From contig CALKZY010000023.1 of the NCBI GenBank assembly GCA_938002965.1, forward strand, positions 1 through 60,597: DNA of 60,597 bases, read 5' to 3'. This document shows, piece after piece, positions 24,535 through 32,134 of the stretch. Each line of letters opens with the position of its first letter. Positions within the stretch are counted from its first letter, which is position 1. Below the pieces are notes generated by a model. The model saw only the letters and a program-made list of their open reading frames with translations, was not told the DNA's origin and searched no databases. This stretch comes from an uncultured Acidimicrobiales bacterium (GTDB lineage Bacteria > Actinomycetota > Acidimicrobiia > Acidimicrobiales > SZUA-35). Position numbers and translations under genes: made by a program.

Positions 24535-25180
24535 TGTCGTCTCCTTCATTTTGTTCGGCTGCCGGTTTGCCGTTTGCGCTCGATCGGAGATTCTGAAGGT
24601 GAGCCAATGCTTCGGCTGCCTCCAACCGCCGCACAGCCTCCGACGGCGAGTCACCAACCGCCAGGACCCCTCCGCCTTGCACAACCCATACCAGCTCCTC
24701 CCCCGCCTCGATCTCGCCTGGTGAGGCGACGACGGCGACGGATCCGGCAACAGCGGCCAGATCGGCGTTAGCCAGATCGGGCACTCGCCCGGAGATCGCC
24801 AGGTTCAACAGGTACGGCGGGTAGCCCCAAGCCGCCGCTTCGTAGCCGACAACCAGTCCGGCCAACACTGGCATTGCACCAAGGCCCTCGTGGTCGATCG
24901 GGACGGACTCCAGCTGCCGATTGTCCACAGACGCGAGGTCGCAACCGGGGGCGGTAACAGAGGCCCGGGCGGTGGACCGTCGAACAGCCACCGCCCCCAA
25001 ACCGGCCGGGGCGAACCCCAACCGGTCCATCCTGGCTGCCGCCTCGGCGATGGAGGACACCTCGTCGCGGGCGGCAGGCGAGGCGTAGAGATGCTCGTTA
25101 ACAACGCGGTCAAGTCGTTTCGGCTGCATGTTGGCCGCCCGGGCCACCGACCCGCTCATAAGTCGGCCGAGGAGACTCAC
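24527..25180 (-). CDS. Class II aldolase/adducin-like protein, divergent
   Basis: The protein is 217 aa. The pattern WGYPPYLLNLAISGRVP and LVWVVQGGGVLAVGDSPSEAVRRLEAAEAL matches the HPPY and HGxxxxG...EA..xxE elements of class II aldolases. The expected metal histidines read YPPY and VQGGG instead of HPPY and xHG. It may therefore be a non-metal relative, or a diverged aldolase for a sugar phosphate. It overlaps the SAF oxidoreductase (ATGA) and HPr. By context it would act on the product of the oxidoreductase. Confidence 0.55.
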   Translation of the reverse strand: MSLLGRLMSGSVARAANMQPKRLDRVVNEHLYASPAARDEVSSIAEAAARMDRLGFAPAGLGAVAVRRSTARASVTAPGCDLASVDNRQLESVPIDHEGLGAMPVLAGLVVGYEAAAWGYPPYLLNLAISGRVPDLANADLAAVAGSVAVVASPGEIEAGEELVWVVQGGGVLAVGDSPSEAVRRLEAAEALAHLQNLRSSANGKPAAEQNEGDDND

Positions 25181-26514
25181 CCAGCAACCGCCAACGTCGG
25201 TTCGGCGCCACGAGCAGTCCCGACAGTTGAATACTGCTTGAGCTGCAAATCCTGTAGCCGACGCAGATGCACAATGGTCGACGACTCGTCGACCTCGACA
25301 TCGGCATAGGTGAGTGGCTGCCCGGCAGGCACATCACGAACCACCGTTGCCCCCGGCCCCAGCCCCAATGGCAGGAGCCCATCAGCGGCGGCCGAGGACG
25401 CCACCTCGATCCGACCGTAGGTGCTGTAGCCACCCAGGCCGTCAATCACCTCACCGGGCCGGAGAGCTTTCTTGGCCACGGCCACTGTTTCGGCCGTCGG
25501 GACGTTATCGGTGGCGCAGGTGGTCTCACCCCCGATGACCGCCCGGGCTATCGAGATCGGCGTCTCCAACGACGTCAAGTGATAGGGCCGGTACAGCGCC
25601 CAGTACGGGCCGTCACCGAGCCGCAGATAGTTCAAGTCCCGGGCCAGCTTGGGATGATCGGTGGTGAACACCACGAATACCCCGGGGGCAATACCGCGCC
25701 CGTAGTCAACCCGACCTGGAGCCGAAAGCACTCCACCGTCAACCGACGGTATGTACACATCGGCAATGGTCTTCGGCGTAACCTCAGGACCGTGCATGCC
25801 CGGCACATCGGGGATGAAGGAAATGGCGTTGGCCAACGACGTCATTTCCACCATGGTTTTGGTGCCGTCAACGAAGCTGGACAACATCTTCGGGTTCATC
25901 TGTTGGGCTTCGGCGGTAGCGGCCACCGAGTCGGGGGTTGCGTCGACGTCGAGCGGATTATTCTTGCCTTTTCCGGCGGAGACGACTTCAAAACCAAGAC
26001 TTACGGCGAAGTCGAACAGCTCCATAGTGGTCCCCGGTTCGTCGCCGGCGGTAAGGGTGTACACCAAACCGGCGGAACGAGCCATGCGCCGCAGCAGCCA
26101 TCCAACCGTGGCGTCTGTTTCAACGTTCATCTGGAGCACGTGTTTGGACGCCAGGATGGCCTCATAGGCGACTTTGGCCCCAACCTCGGGCACGCCGGTA
26201 GCTTCGACCACAATGTCGACCGGGCATTCCCAGGCCAACATCGGATTGGCGGTAGCCACCCGAAACCCATCGGCAACCGCGGCCGAAGCCCGGTCGAGAT
26301 CATCGGTGGTCACAATTCGGTCGGGTGGCACCCCGGCGGAGACCAAGGCGTGTTCGGCTCGACCCGGTTGGACGTCGGCGACGACGAATCCCCTCATGCC
26401 GAACATCCCCTCCATCTGGGCTACCAAACCTTCGCCCATCTGGCCGGCGCCGACCAGGGAAACCTTGATGATGTCGCCGCTGGCGTGGCGTTGTTTGAGT
26501 TGAGGAAGCAGCAT
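25177..26514 (-). CDS. SAF-domain, homoserine-dehydrogenase-like NAD(P) oxidoreductase (COG4091 type)
   Basis: The protein is 445 aa. The Rossmann fold starts at IKVSLVGAGQMGEGLVAQM, with DIVVEATGVPEVGAKVAYEA closing it. The catalytic-like middle includes VYTLTAGDEPGTTMELFDFA and SAGKGKNNPLD. The C-terminal third is a SAF domain (AKKALRPGEVIDGLGGYSTY, PAGQPLTYADVEVDE). Relatives are predicted polyol-phosphate or homoserine-like dehydrogenases; as I recall, the DXR-like (DRL) enzyme of Brucella also belongs here. Within a polyol PTS operon the simplest role is oxidation of the imported polyol phosphate. The isoprenoid genes next door make a DXR-like role worth testing. Confidence 0.75.
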   Translation of the reverse strand: MLLPQLKQRHASGDIIKVSLVGAGQMGEGLVAQMEGMFGMRGFVVADVQPGRAEHALVSAGVPPDRIVTTDDLDRASAAVADGFRVATANPMLAWECPVDIVVEATGVPEVGAKVAYEAILASKHVLQMNVETDATVGWLLRRMARSAGLVYTLTAGDEPGTTMELFDFAVSLGFEVVSAGKGKNNPLDVDATPDSVAATAEAQQMNPKMLSSFVDGTKTMVEMTSLANAISFIPDVPGMHGPEVTPKTIADVYIPSVDGGVLSAPGRVDYGRGIAPGVFVVFTTDHPKLARDLNYLRLGDGPYWALYRPYHLTSLETPISIARAVIGGETTCATDNVPTAETVAVAKKALRPGEVIDGLGGYSTYGRIEVASSAAADGLLPLGLGPGATVVRDVPAGQPLTYADVEVDESSTIVHLRRLQDLQLKQYSTVGTARGAEPTLAVAG

Positions 26515-26564
26515 CGAATCGTCCTCTCTATGGCGATGATGGCGTAGTTGTGCCGGTGTGGCGG

Positions 26565-26969
26565 TTACGTGTGGCTGGCACCGGCGTCTGCCTCGACGAT
26601 GGCGCCGAAAATGGCAACCCGGACGCCAGGCTCGATGACCGGCGCAGGCTGAGAGCCCACCGACACGTCACCGGGTAGTTCGGTCTCGGCCAAGCCGTTG
26701 AACTTCACTACCAGGTGACCGAGGCTGGCGAGGTTCTGGTTGGCAACAGCGCCGACACCGACGATAGGAAACAAATGGTCGGCGACGGTGAGGTCGTCCC
26801 CGACTTCCACCTCGCCTTGCAGTTGACCAAGGTCGGTGATGATGGCGAACTCATGCAGCTCTTCTGGAGCATCAGGTCCGAAGAAGACCAGAATCCCCTC
26901 GGCAGCGAACACCGCCGCCGTCTCCCCCACGCTGGACACAGTGGCTTCGTACTTGGCCTGACGATTCAC
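26565..26969 (-). CDS. srlB: PTS glucitol/sorbitol-type IIA component
   Basis: The protein is 134 aa. It aligns along its whole length with E. coli SrlB: FFGPDAPEELHEFAI, LQGEVEVGDD, FPIVGVGAVANQNLASLGHL and VKFNGLAETELPG. It would take phosphate from HPr and pass it to IIB. The segment holding the recorded phospho-histidine in E. coli (FIHCHGEL, from memory) reads IITDLGQL here, so that histidine is missing. Histidines in ADHLFP and SLGHL are kept. It starts 13 bp after the IIB stop. Confidence 0.88.
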   Translation of the reverse strand: MNRQAKYEATVSSVGETAAVFAAEGILVFFGPDAPEELHEFAIITDLGQLQGEVEVGDDLTVADHLFPIVGVGAVANQNLASLGHLVVKFNGLAETELPGDVSVGSQPAPVIEPGVRVAIFGAIVEADAGASHT

Positions 26970-26982
26970 CGTGAAGAGCCAA

Positions 26983-27588
26983 TCATTCGATCACTTCGAT
27001 GTTGTCGAGACCAGTGCCGGAAACGAAGTTCTCCTCGTTGATGAATCTCATGAGCGGGCCGGACGGGCTGGCTCCGTGAATGTCGACGGTCAGCACCCCT
27101 TTCATGGGGTAGACGCCGATTCGGGCCGTGCCACCGCAGTCGATCACGGCACAGGCGATCTCTTCGAAGGCAGCTTTGGATTTGAAGCCGTCGAACGGCG
27201 TGCCGCCAGTGAGGTCGGCGATGCGTTGGGCCACCGGGTGAATCCCACCGCCGGTGACCGAGTAGATAAGGTCCTTGCCTGGTTCGGGAGCGATGACGAG
27301 GCCCTTGCCCCACCCCCGCCCGCCGGGATTGACCATGACTTTGCGGTAGTTGCCGTCGGCCGGTTTCTCAACCGGGTCGGCTTCGCCGGTAGCGGCTTCT
27401 TTTGCCGTATCATCGGCGCTGCCCGCGGCGCTATCGACAGCGCTTTCGGCTGCAGCTGCCGCTGTGCCTGCGGCCCCGGTTGCCGCGTTCGCAGCGCTGC
27501 TGGTGGCCTCGGTCGCGGCTTCTTTAGCGGTGGTGGCGATATCGGCTGCGTCTTCCGCCTTCTTCTTGAATCGGTCCAGGAGCCCCAT
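26983..27588 (-). CDS. PTS glucitol/sorbitol-type IIB domain protein with Ala-rich N-terminal extension
   Basis: The protein is 201 aa from the ATG of MGLLDRFKKK, with AAAGGGCGGGCC upstream. The first 75 residues are a charged, then Ala-rich helix (ATEATSSAANAATGAAGTAA), not part of the family. The IIB domain follows: YRKVMVNPGGRGWGKGLVI, VTGGGIHPVA and AVIDCGGTARIGVYPMKG with the phospho-cysteine, then HGASPSGPLMRF. In E. coli this domain is fused to IIC2 as SrlE. Here the two parts are separate genes, 133 bp apart with a strong hairpin between. The helix may tether IIB to the membrane subunits. Confidence 0.9.
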   Translation of the reverse strand: MGLLDRFKKKAEDAADIATTAKEAATEATSSAANAATGAAGTAAAAAESAVDSAAGSADDTAKEAATGEADPVEKPADGNYRKVMVNPGGRGWGKGLVIAPEPGKDLIYSVTGGGIHPVAQRIADLTGGTPFDGFKSKAAFEEIACAVIDCGGTARIGVYPMKGVLTVDIHGASPSGPLMRFINEENFVSGTGLDNIEVIE

Positions 27589-27670
27589 GGCCCGCCCTTT
27601 CATTTTTGTCGGATTGCTTGTCTGATTGCTTGTCGGTTGTCTTGTCTCGATGGAATCGGGCTTGGTAGAT

Positions 27671-27713
27671 GTTGGTCGTCCGGCCGCCTCTGGTGGACGG
27701 CCAGACAACCAAC
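27671..27713 (-). promoter_or_regulatory. Strong 16-bp hairpin inside the PTS operon
   Basis: On the transcript, 16 bases at 27713-27698 pair with 27686-27671 (two G-U pairs) around an 11-base loop. It lies between IIC2 and IIB. No U-run follows, so it looks more like an mRNA processing or stabilising element, or a leaky attenuator, than a full terminator. Confidence 0.7.
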
Positions 27714-27721
27714 AAAGAGTC

Positions 27722-28252
27722 TTAGGCGTAGAGCCCGAAGCTGAACAGCCAGCCGATTAGCACGGCCAGCGGGCCGGTCAATAATCGACTGAACAACACA
27801 GCAGGCACGCCCACCTCAACGGTTTCGGGTTCGGCCTCCCCCAAGGCCAACCCGACTGGGATGAAGTCACACCCAACTTGAGGGTTGATGGCCCACAGAG
27901 CCACCAACGCCAAGCTGGGATCTACATTGCCCTCACCAATCTGCACGCCAAGCAGGGTGCCGATGATCTGAGCGATCACGGCCCCCGGCCCGAGAAGCGG
28001 TGACAGGATCGGTAGGGCGATGATGATGGACAGGATCAACAGGCCGAGCACGCCGCTGGCCAGGCCGGACAGACCGTCAGCGATCCATTCCCCCACTCCG
28101 GTCTCAAGAATGAGACCGATGAGGAAGGCGATAAAGGCCATGAACGGGAGGATGTTGCGGATGACTTGCTCGACCGCGTCGCGGCCAGCTTGGTAGAGCA
28201 CGCCGACAACGTTGCCGACGCCCTTCCCAACGCTTGTGATTACTGCAGTCAT
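27722..28252 (-). CDS. PTS glucitol/sorbitol-type IIC2 membrane protein (C-terminal half of SrlE)
   Basis: The protein is 176 aa. It matches the membrane half of E. coli Srl[60 protein letters not shown] and [15 protein letters not shown]. Four or so hydrophobic segments form part of the polyol channel together with the SrlA-like protein, 13 bp upstream. The IIB domain that normally precedes it in one polypeptide is encoded separately downstream. Confidence 0.92.
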   Translation of the reverse strand: MTAVITSVGKGVGNVVGVLYQAGRDAVEQVIRNILPFMAFIAFLIGLILETGVGEWIADGLSGLASGVLGLLILSIIIALPILSPLLGPGAVIAQIIGTLLGVQIGEGNVDPSLALVALWAINPQVGCDFIPVGLALGEAEPETVEVGVPAVLFSRLLTGPLAVLIGWLFSFGLYA

Positions 28253-28265
28253 TTCAAGTCCCCTC

Positions 28266-28835
28266 TCACGCTGCGGCAGCCACAGTGGCCGCTTCAGCTT
28301 CGGCTGTACGTCGATCCCACATGATCTTGGTGATCCACTCCGTGACTACGCCACGGATGTAGATAACGATCAGGCCGGTGATGAGATACCTCACGGCCAA
28401 ATTGGAAAGTCCGAGACCCAAGGTCTCCAAGCCGGTGGCGATACCCAACCACACGAACAGCTCACCCGGATTTACGTGCGGCAGAATCCCGAGCGGCGGG
28501 TGCACAAAAGACACCGCCGAATCGTAAAACGCCGGCTTGTACTTCTCCGGTAGGAACTGACCGTTGGTATAGGCCATCGGGTTCGTCAAGAAGAACACCG
28601 ACAACACCGGCCAAATCAAGTAACGGAAGGGTGTGTAAGCAAACCCTTCCCGTCCGGCCCATTCGCCGAACTTGTTAATACGATCGGTTCCGATCAGGGC
28701 GATGAGCGCGTTCACCGCCGTGAGCAGCACAATCAGGGTTGGAACAATCCCCACTACCAGGCTGGTGAACACTTCACCTCCCCGCTGGAACCAACTAATG
28801 AATTCTTCGGCCCATGAGGCCAAAACGTCGAGCAT
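28266..28835 (-). CDS. srlA: PTS glucitol/sorbitol-type IIC component
   Basis: The protein is 189 aa from the ATG of MLDVLASW, with AAAGGTGG five bases upstream; a GTG nine bases earlier is also open. Family motifs are [56 protein letters not shown] and [19 protein letters not shown]. It forms the transport channel with IIC2. The order IIC-IIC2-IIB-IIA follows the srlA-srlE-srlB order of enterobacteria. Confidence 0.93.
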   Translation of the reverse strand: MLDVLASWAEEFISWFQRGGEVFTSLVVGIVPTLIVLLTAVNALIALIGTDRINKFGEWAGREGFAYTPFRYLIWPVLSVFFLTNPMAYTNGQFLPEKYKPAFYDSAVSFVHPPLGILPHVNPGELFVWLGIATGLETLGLGLSNLAVRYLITGLIVIYIRGVVTEWITKIMWDRRTAEAEAATVAAAA

Positions 28836-28920
28836 GCGCTCCACCTTTCATCAACAAATGTGAGCAATACACCGAATCCCCCGAAGGTCGCCCCTCTTCG
28901 GATTGCTCGGACGCAACCGA

Positions 28921-29409
28921 TCAGGTCATTCCGCCCCCCGAATAGCCGGTTTCGGAATCACGGGCTGATACGTCAACGGTGTCCCCATCGACGACGTCAT
29001 CCTCAGCAGCCTTACCGGACGAACCGGCCAGCTTCTTTCGGATGAACTCAGCCGCATGATCAATTGCGTCCCAGGTCTTTTCGTCGACTCCGGCAGGCGG
29101 GGTGCCGGAGCCCAGTTCATCAAGATGAAGGCCGACGACGGCCGCTATCACCTTTGGTTTGGCGAACACGGTGAAGCCGGCCAGTCGCTTGGCCCCCTGC
29201 ACCACCCCATCGGGGTCCACGGCAATCGCCACATACGTCTTACGCTTGTAAGTGTTGCCTGCCATGCCAATCGACGTCTGCGAACCCAACGTTCGCAACT
29301 CGGCGATGTGGCGATGGAAGCCACGCATCTGCTGGGTGGACATCCACAGCTGAAGTAGCCAGCCACCAGCAAGGGCGAACACGATAAACAATGTCTCCGG
29401 TCGAAACAC
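28921..29409 (-). CDS. gutM: GutM-like glucitol operon activator family protein
   Basis: The protein is 162 aa with a GTG start. One N-terminal membrane segment (LFIVFALAGGWLLQLWM) is followed by the GutM core (RHIAELRTLGSQTSIGMAGN, YVAIAVDPDGVVQGAKRLAGFTVFAKP). A Ser/Gly/Asp-rich tail of about 55 residues follows. GutM modulates glucitol operon expression in E. coli and is a regular companion of this PTS class. It begins directly after the SorC regulator stop codon. Confidence 0.85.
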   Translation of the reverse strand: MFRPETLFIVFALAGGWLLQLWMSTQQMRGFHRHIAELRTLGSQTSIGMAGNTYKRKTYVAIAVDPDGVVQGAKRLAGFTVFAKPKVIAAVVGLHLDELGSGTPPAGVDEKTWDAIDHAAEFIRKKLAGSSGKAAEDDVVDGDTVDVSARDSETGYSGGGMT

Positions 29410-30429
29410 CTACATACCTCCTGCTCGCACGCGAGCGTTCCTGCAATCGTCAATGGTCCACCTGGCCGGGTCGAGCCGACCGGAATGAATGTCCATGACG
29501 GCGATGGCGGCCGCCAGATCAATCACGATTTCGTTGAAGACTCCGGTCCGAAGCGCACCGGTGATGGCGGGAGCCTTAACCGCACCGCCAGCTACCCCAA
29601 TGACGGTTCGGCTCTCCCGTAGCTCATCGATGGCCAGGGCGATGACCCGCTCGTTCTCCGGAGCGTTGACAATCTTTCCCTCAAGATCGATCAGGTAACC
29701 CATCACGTCGCCGACCACACCGATGGAGCGCATCCGCTCAACGTCTTCTTTGGAGAAGTAGCCGGCCCGGGCCAGACCCGACAGTGGAGACTCGATCGTT
29801 CCGATTCCGGTGATAAAGACGTCGGCACCGGCTGCGGCGTCAAGCGTGCGTCGAACCCCGCGGTCGGCCTTGAGCGACTGAGCGATACCAGCGTTCTCGA
29901 CAATCAGTGGCGCTGGAACCGCCTGAAAGTCGCCACCCAGTTTGGAGGCCAGGGTGCGAGCCAACAGTGCTCCATCCAGGCCCGGCTCGCTGCCCGACAC
30001 CGAGCCAAGAAACTGAAGGACCATCGAGTCTCGAATCTCGATTTCCGGCATGGCCCACACGACCGCCTGAAGAGCGGCGCCCCACCCGATGGCCACAGTG
30101 ATTTCAGGCTGTAAGTGGGCCTGAAGAGATCGAGCGCCCAGGCGTCCCAACCGCCGCATCATCAGGCTGTGATCCGGTGAGTTGTTGGCCAGGACTACTG
30201 CGCTGTCAAGCCCGAACGCTTCGGCGAAGTCCCGGCCAGCGGCCTCGTCGGTCCGCAGCGGAAAGCGCACCCGCACGTCAACCAGCCCGGCTCCACGCGC
30301 CTCGGTCAGTAGCCGGGACACCATTGAACGCGATTTACCCAGTCGTCGGGCGATCTCACGTTGGTCTAGATTTTCTTCGTAGTACCAGAGGGCGACCTGG
30401 CCGAGGTACTCGAGACGCTCTTCGTCCAT
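29410..30429 (-). CDS. SorC/DeoR-family sugar-responsive transcriptional regulator
   Basis: The protein is 339 aa. The N-terminal HTH is YEENLDQREIARRLGKSRSMVSRLLTEA (in part about 17-44). The effector domain has TVAIGWGAALQAVVWAM, DVFITGIGTIESPL, GDVMGYLIDLEG and SRTVIGVAGGAVKAPAITGAL, all typical of the SorC sugar-binding fold. It probably responds to a sugar or polyol phosphate and controls its own nine-gene operon. The palindrome array at 30545-30612 is the obvious operator. Confidence 0.93.
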   Translation of the reverse strand: MDEERLEYLGQVALWYYEENLDQREIARRLGKSRSMVSRLLTEARGAGLVDVRVRFPLRTDEAAGRDFAEAFGLDSAVVLANNSPDHSLMMRRLGRLGARSLQAHLQPEITVAIGWGAALQAVVWAMPEIEIRDSMVLQFLGSVSGSEPGLDGALLARTLASKLGGDFQAVPAPLIVENAGIAQSLKADRGVRRTLDAAAGADVFITGIGTIESPLSGLARAGYFSKEDVERMRSIGVVGDVMGYLIDLEGKIVNAPENERVIALAIDELRESRTVIGVAGGAVKAPAITGALRTGVFNEIVIDLAAAIAVMDIHSGRLDPARWTIDDCRNARVRAGGM

Positions 30430-30544
30430 CTTCCCGATCCCCCTGATCGAGCCAAGTGGTCGCAGTCCGGATGCGCTGGATACTGCGACTACTCGGGTTG
30501 GTTGATGGTGCCTAAAGCAGGTAGTTGTACCTAGATGAAGTCCA

Positions 30545-30612
30545 TCACGAACGTGACGCTGTGGTCAAAAACGTGATTCACGTACGTGATTCGCTTGGTC
30601 ACGTACGTGACC
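30545..30612. promoter_or_regulatory. Array of TCACGTACGTGA palindromes, candidate SorC operator
   Basis: Two perfect copies (30578-30589 and 30599-30610, the latter inside 16-bp GGTCACGTACGTGACC) are spaced 21 bp centre to centre, i.e. two helical turns. Two imperfect copies are TCACGAACGTGA (30545-30556) and TCAAAAACGTGA (30565-30576). They lie between the divergent SorC operon and the Crp-family gene. The function is an inference. Confidence 0.75.
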
Positions 30613-30686
30613 GCAGACTCTGAGAACCACATGCCGGTTGGCGGGCCAAACACCGCGAGGCGCCGTTCATCCTCTAGTTTCTAACT

Positions 30687-31346
30687 ATGGACAATGCAGA
30701 CGTGTTGAGGCAGGTCACACTGTTCCGGGACCTGGACGATGAGACGCTTGCCGCCCTGGCCGGACAGGGTGCCCGACGCCAGTTGGCGCGCGGTGACGTC
30801 ATCTTCAAAGAAGAGGCCGAACCATCCGAGCTGTTCGTGGTTGTCTCCGGCCGAATAGCCATGGTCAACCGCTCAATCGACAGCCGCGAATCGGTAGTCG
30901 CCCTCATGGAGCGAGGCGACATTTTCGGCGAAATGCCAATGTTCGACGGACGCCCCCGTTCGACCGACGCCAGAGCCCTTGAACCATCTGAAGTTCTGGC
31001 CATGCCATACGACCCGATCAAGCAGCTGTACGCCGAGCGACCCCGGCTGCTTTGGCGAGCCGTGGAGCTACTGGCCGCCCGGCTCCGCAAGGTCGACCAG
31101 GTACTGGCCGACTCGGTATTCCTCGACGTCACCGGTCGAACGGCGAAACGCCTTCTCGAGATCGCTGGAGATTCCGACGAGTTCACGTTGCCAATCACCC
31201 AAGAAGAGCTGGCCGGCATGGTTGGTGCCAGCCGGGAACGGGTGAACAAGGCCATTGCCTCGTTCATTAAGCTCGGGTGGATCGCTCAGCGGGACCGCCG
31301 CTACCAGATCACCAACCGCGAACAGCTCGAAATCCGCTCCAGGTAA
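30687..31346 (+). CDS. Crp/Fnr-family transcriptional regulator
   Basis: The protein is 219 aa. The cyclic-nucleotide-binding beta-barrel spans about residues 12-125, with LARGDVIFKEEAEPSELFVV and MERGDIFGEMPMFDGRPRST; the last segment is the phosphate-binding cassette. The dimer helix is LWRAVELLAARLRKVDQV. The C-terminal winged HTH is LPITQEELAGMVGASRERVN. This resembles actinobacterial GlxR/Crp proteins. It is divergent from the PTS operon and may share the palindromic intergenic region. Carbon-source control of that operon is plausible. Confidence 0.92.
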   Translation: MDNADVLRQVTLFRDLDDETLAALAGQGARRQLARGDVIFKEEAEPSELFVVVSGRIAMVNRSIDSRESVVALMERGDIFGEMPMFDGRPRSTDARALEPSEVLAMPYDPIKQLYAERPRLLWRAVELLAARLRKVDQVLADSVFLDVTGRTAKRLLEIAGDSDEFTLPITQEELAGMVGASRERVNKAIASFIKLGWIAQRDRRYQITNREQLEIRSR

Positions 31347-31387
31347 TCAAATCTGCGGGGCCACAGTCAACGGCGTCGCCAGTTTGT

Positions 31388-32062
31388 TTACTCGTCCGGC
31401 CGTTGGGTGGCTAGATGCTTCACCACGTGGGTCCAGGAGTCGGCGGCGTCACGCGGCCGATGTTCGGGAGCGCCGGGGTCATGGACGAAGCTGTGACGGG
31501 CGCCGCTGTAGCGCACAACCTGGACTCCCATGTCGATCAAGTCCTGAACGTCGGCGCCTGAAATGTACATGTCGTCGGTGCCGACCACGGCCAAGATGTT
31601 GGACCGGTCCTCCACATGTTCGAGCAGACTGATCGGCTCTCGTTGCTCCGGGCCCCGCCACCTACTCGGCAGCCGAGGCATGCCGTAGAAGCTGACAATT
31701 CGGTCGAAGCGAACAGAAGCCGCCGCCTTGAGGGCGTACATCCCCCCGAGCGAGAATCCGACAACGGCCACCGGCTCCACTTCAAGTCGATTCGCCGCCT
31801 CCACCAGGTCGGCGACCACGTCGTTGTCGGTGAGCCGGTTGACCAGCTCATCTCGGGCGCCGTCGTCTTCGCCTTCGGCCTCCAGCCGAGCGAACGGATC
31901 GACCACGATGACATTCCATCGGTAGCTTTGGCTGATCGTTGCCGCCAAACGATCGAATAGTGGGCGCCTGCCCTCAAGGTCGGTTACCAGCACCACACCG
32001 CGACCAGCCGACATGGTTGGGTAAAGATCCGCCAGGATGCCTGTCGACAGTTCTACTTCCAA
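31388..32062 (-). CDS. Dienelactone hydrolase family protein
   Basis: The protein is 224 aa with an alpha/beta-hydrolase fold. The nucleophile elbow is VVGFSLGGMYALKAA with Ser where classical dienelactone hydrolase has Cys. The acid is in VVGTDDMYI and the histidine in GARHSFVHDP. The substrate is unknown. It follows disA by 72 bp on the same strand and may be part of the radA-disA transcript. Confidence 0.85.
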   Translation of the reverse strand: MEVELSTGILADLYPTMSAGRGVVLVTDLEGRRPLFDRLAATISQSYRWNVIVVDPFARLEAEGEDDGARDELVNRLTDNDVVADLVEAANRLEVEPVAVVGFSLGGMYALKAAASVRFDRIVSFYGMPRLPSRWRGPEQREPISLLEHVEDRSNILAVVGTDDMYISGADVQDLIDMGVQVVRYSGARHSFVHDPGAPEHRPRDAADSWTHVVKHLATQRPDE

Positions 32063-32134
32063 GTGTCTCCCACCCGGTTGGTGCTACCGGTTGAGCACGA
32101 CGCCTGCCTGACCGGTCGGCGTCGGCCGCTCTGG

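Noticed and set aside
25267..26547. 426-aa open frame on the plus strand
   Set aside because: It is antisense to the SAF oxidoreductase, and composition is typical of a GC-rich shadow frame.
30674..31267. 197-aa Ser/Arg-rich frame on the minus strand
   Set aside because: It is antisense to the Crp-family regulator with low-complexity shadow composition.
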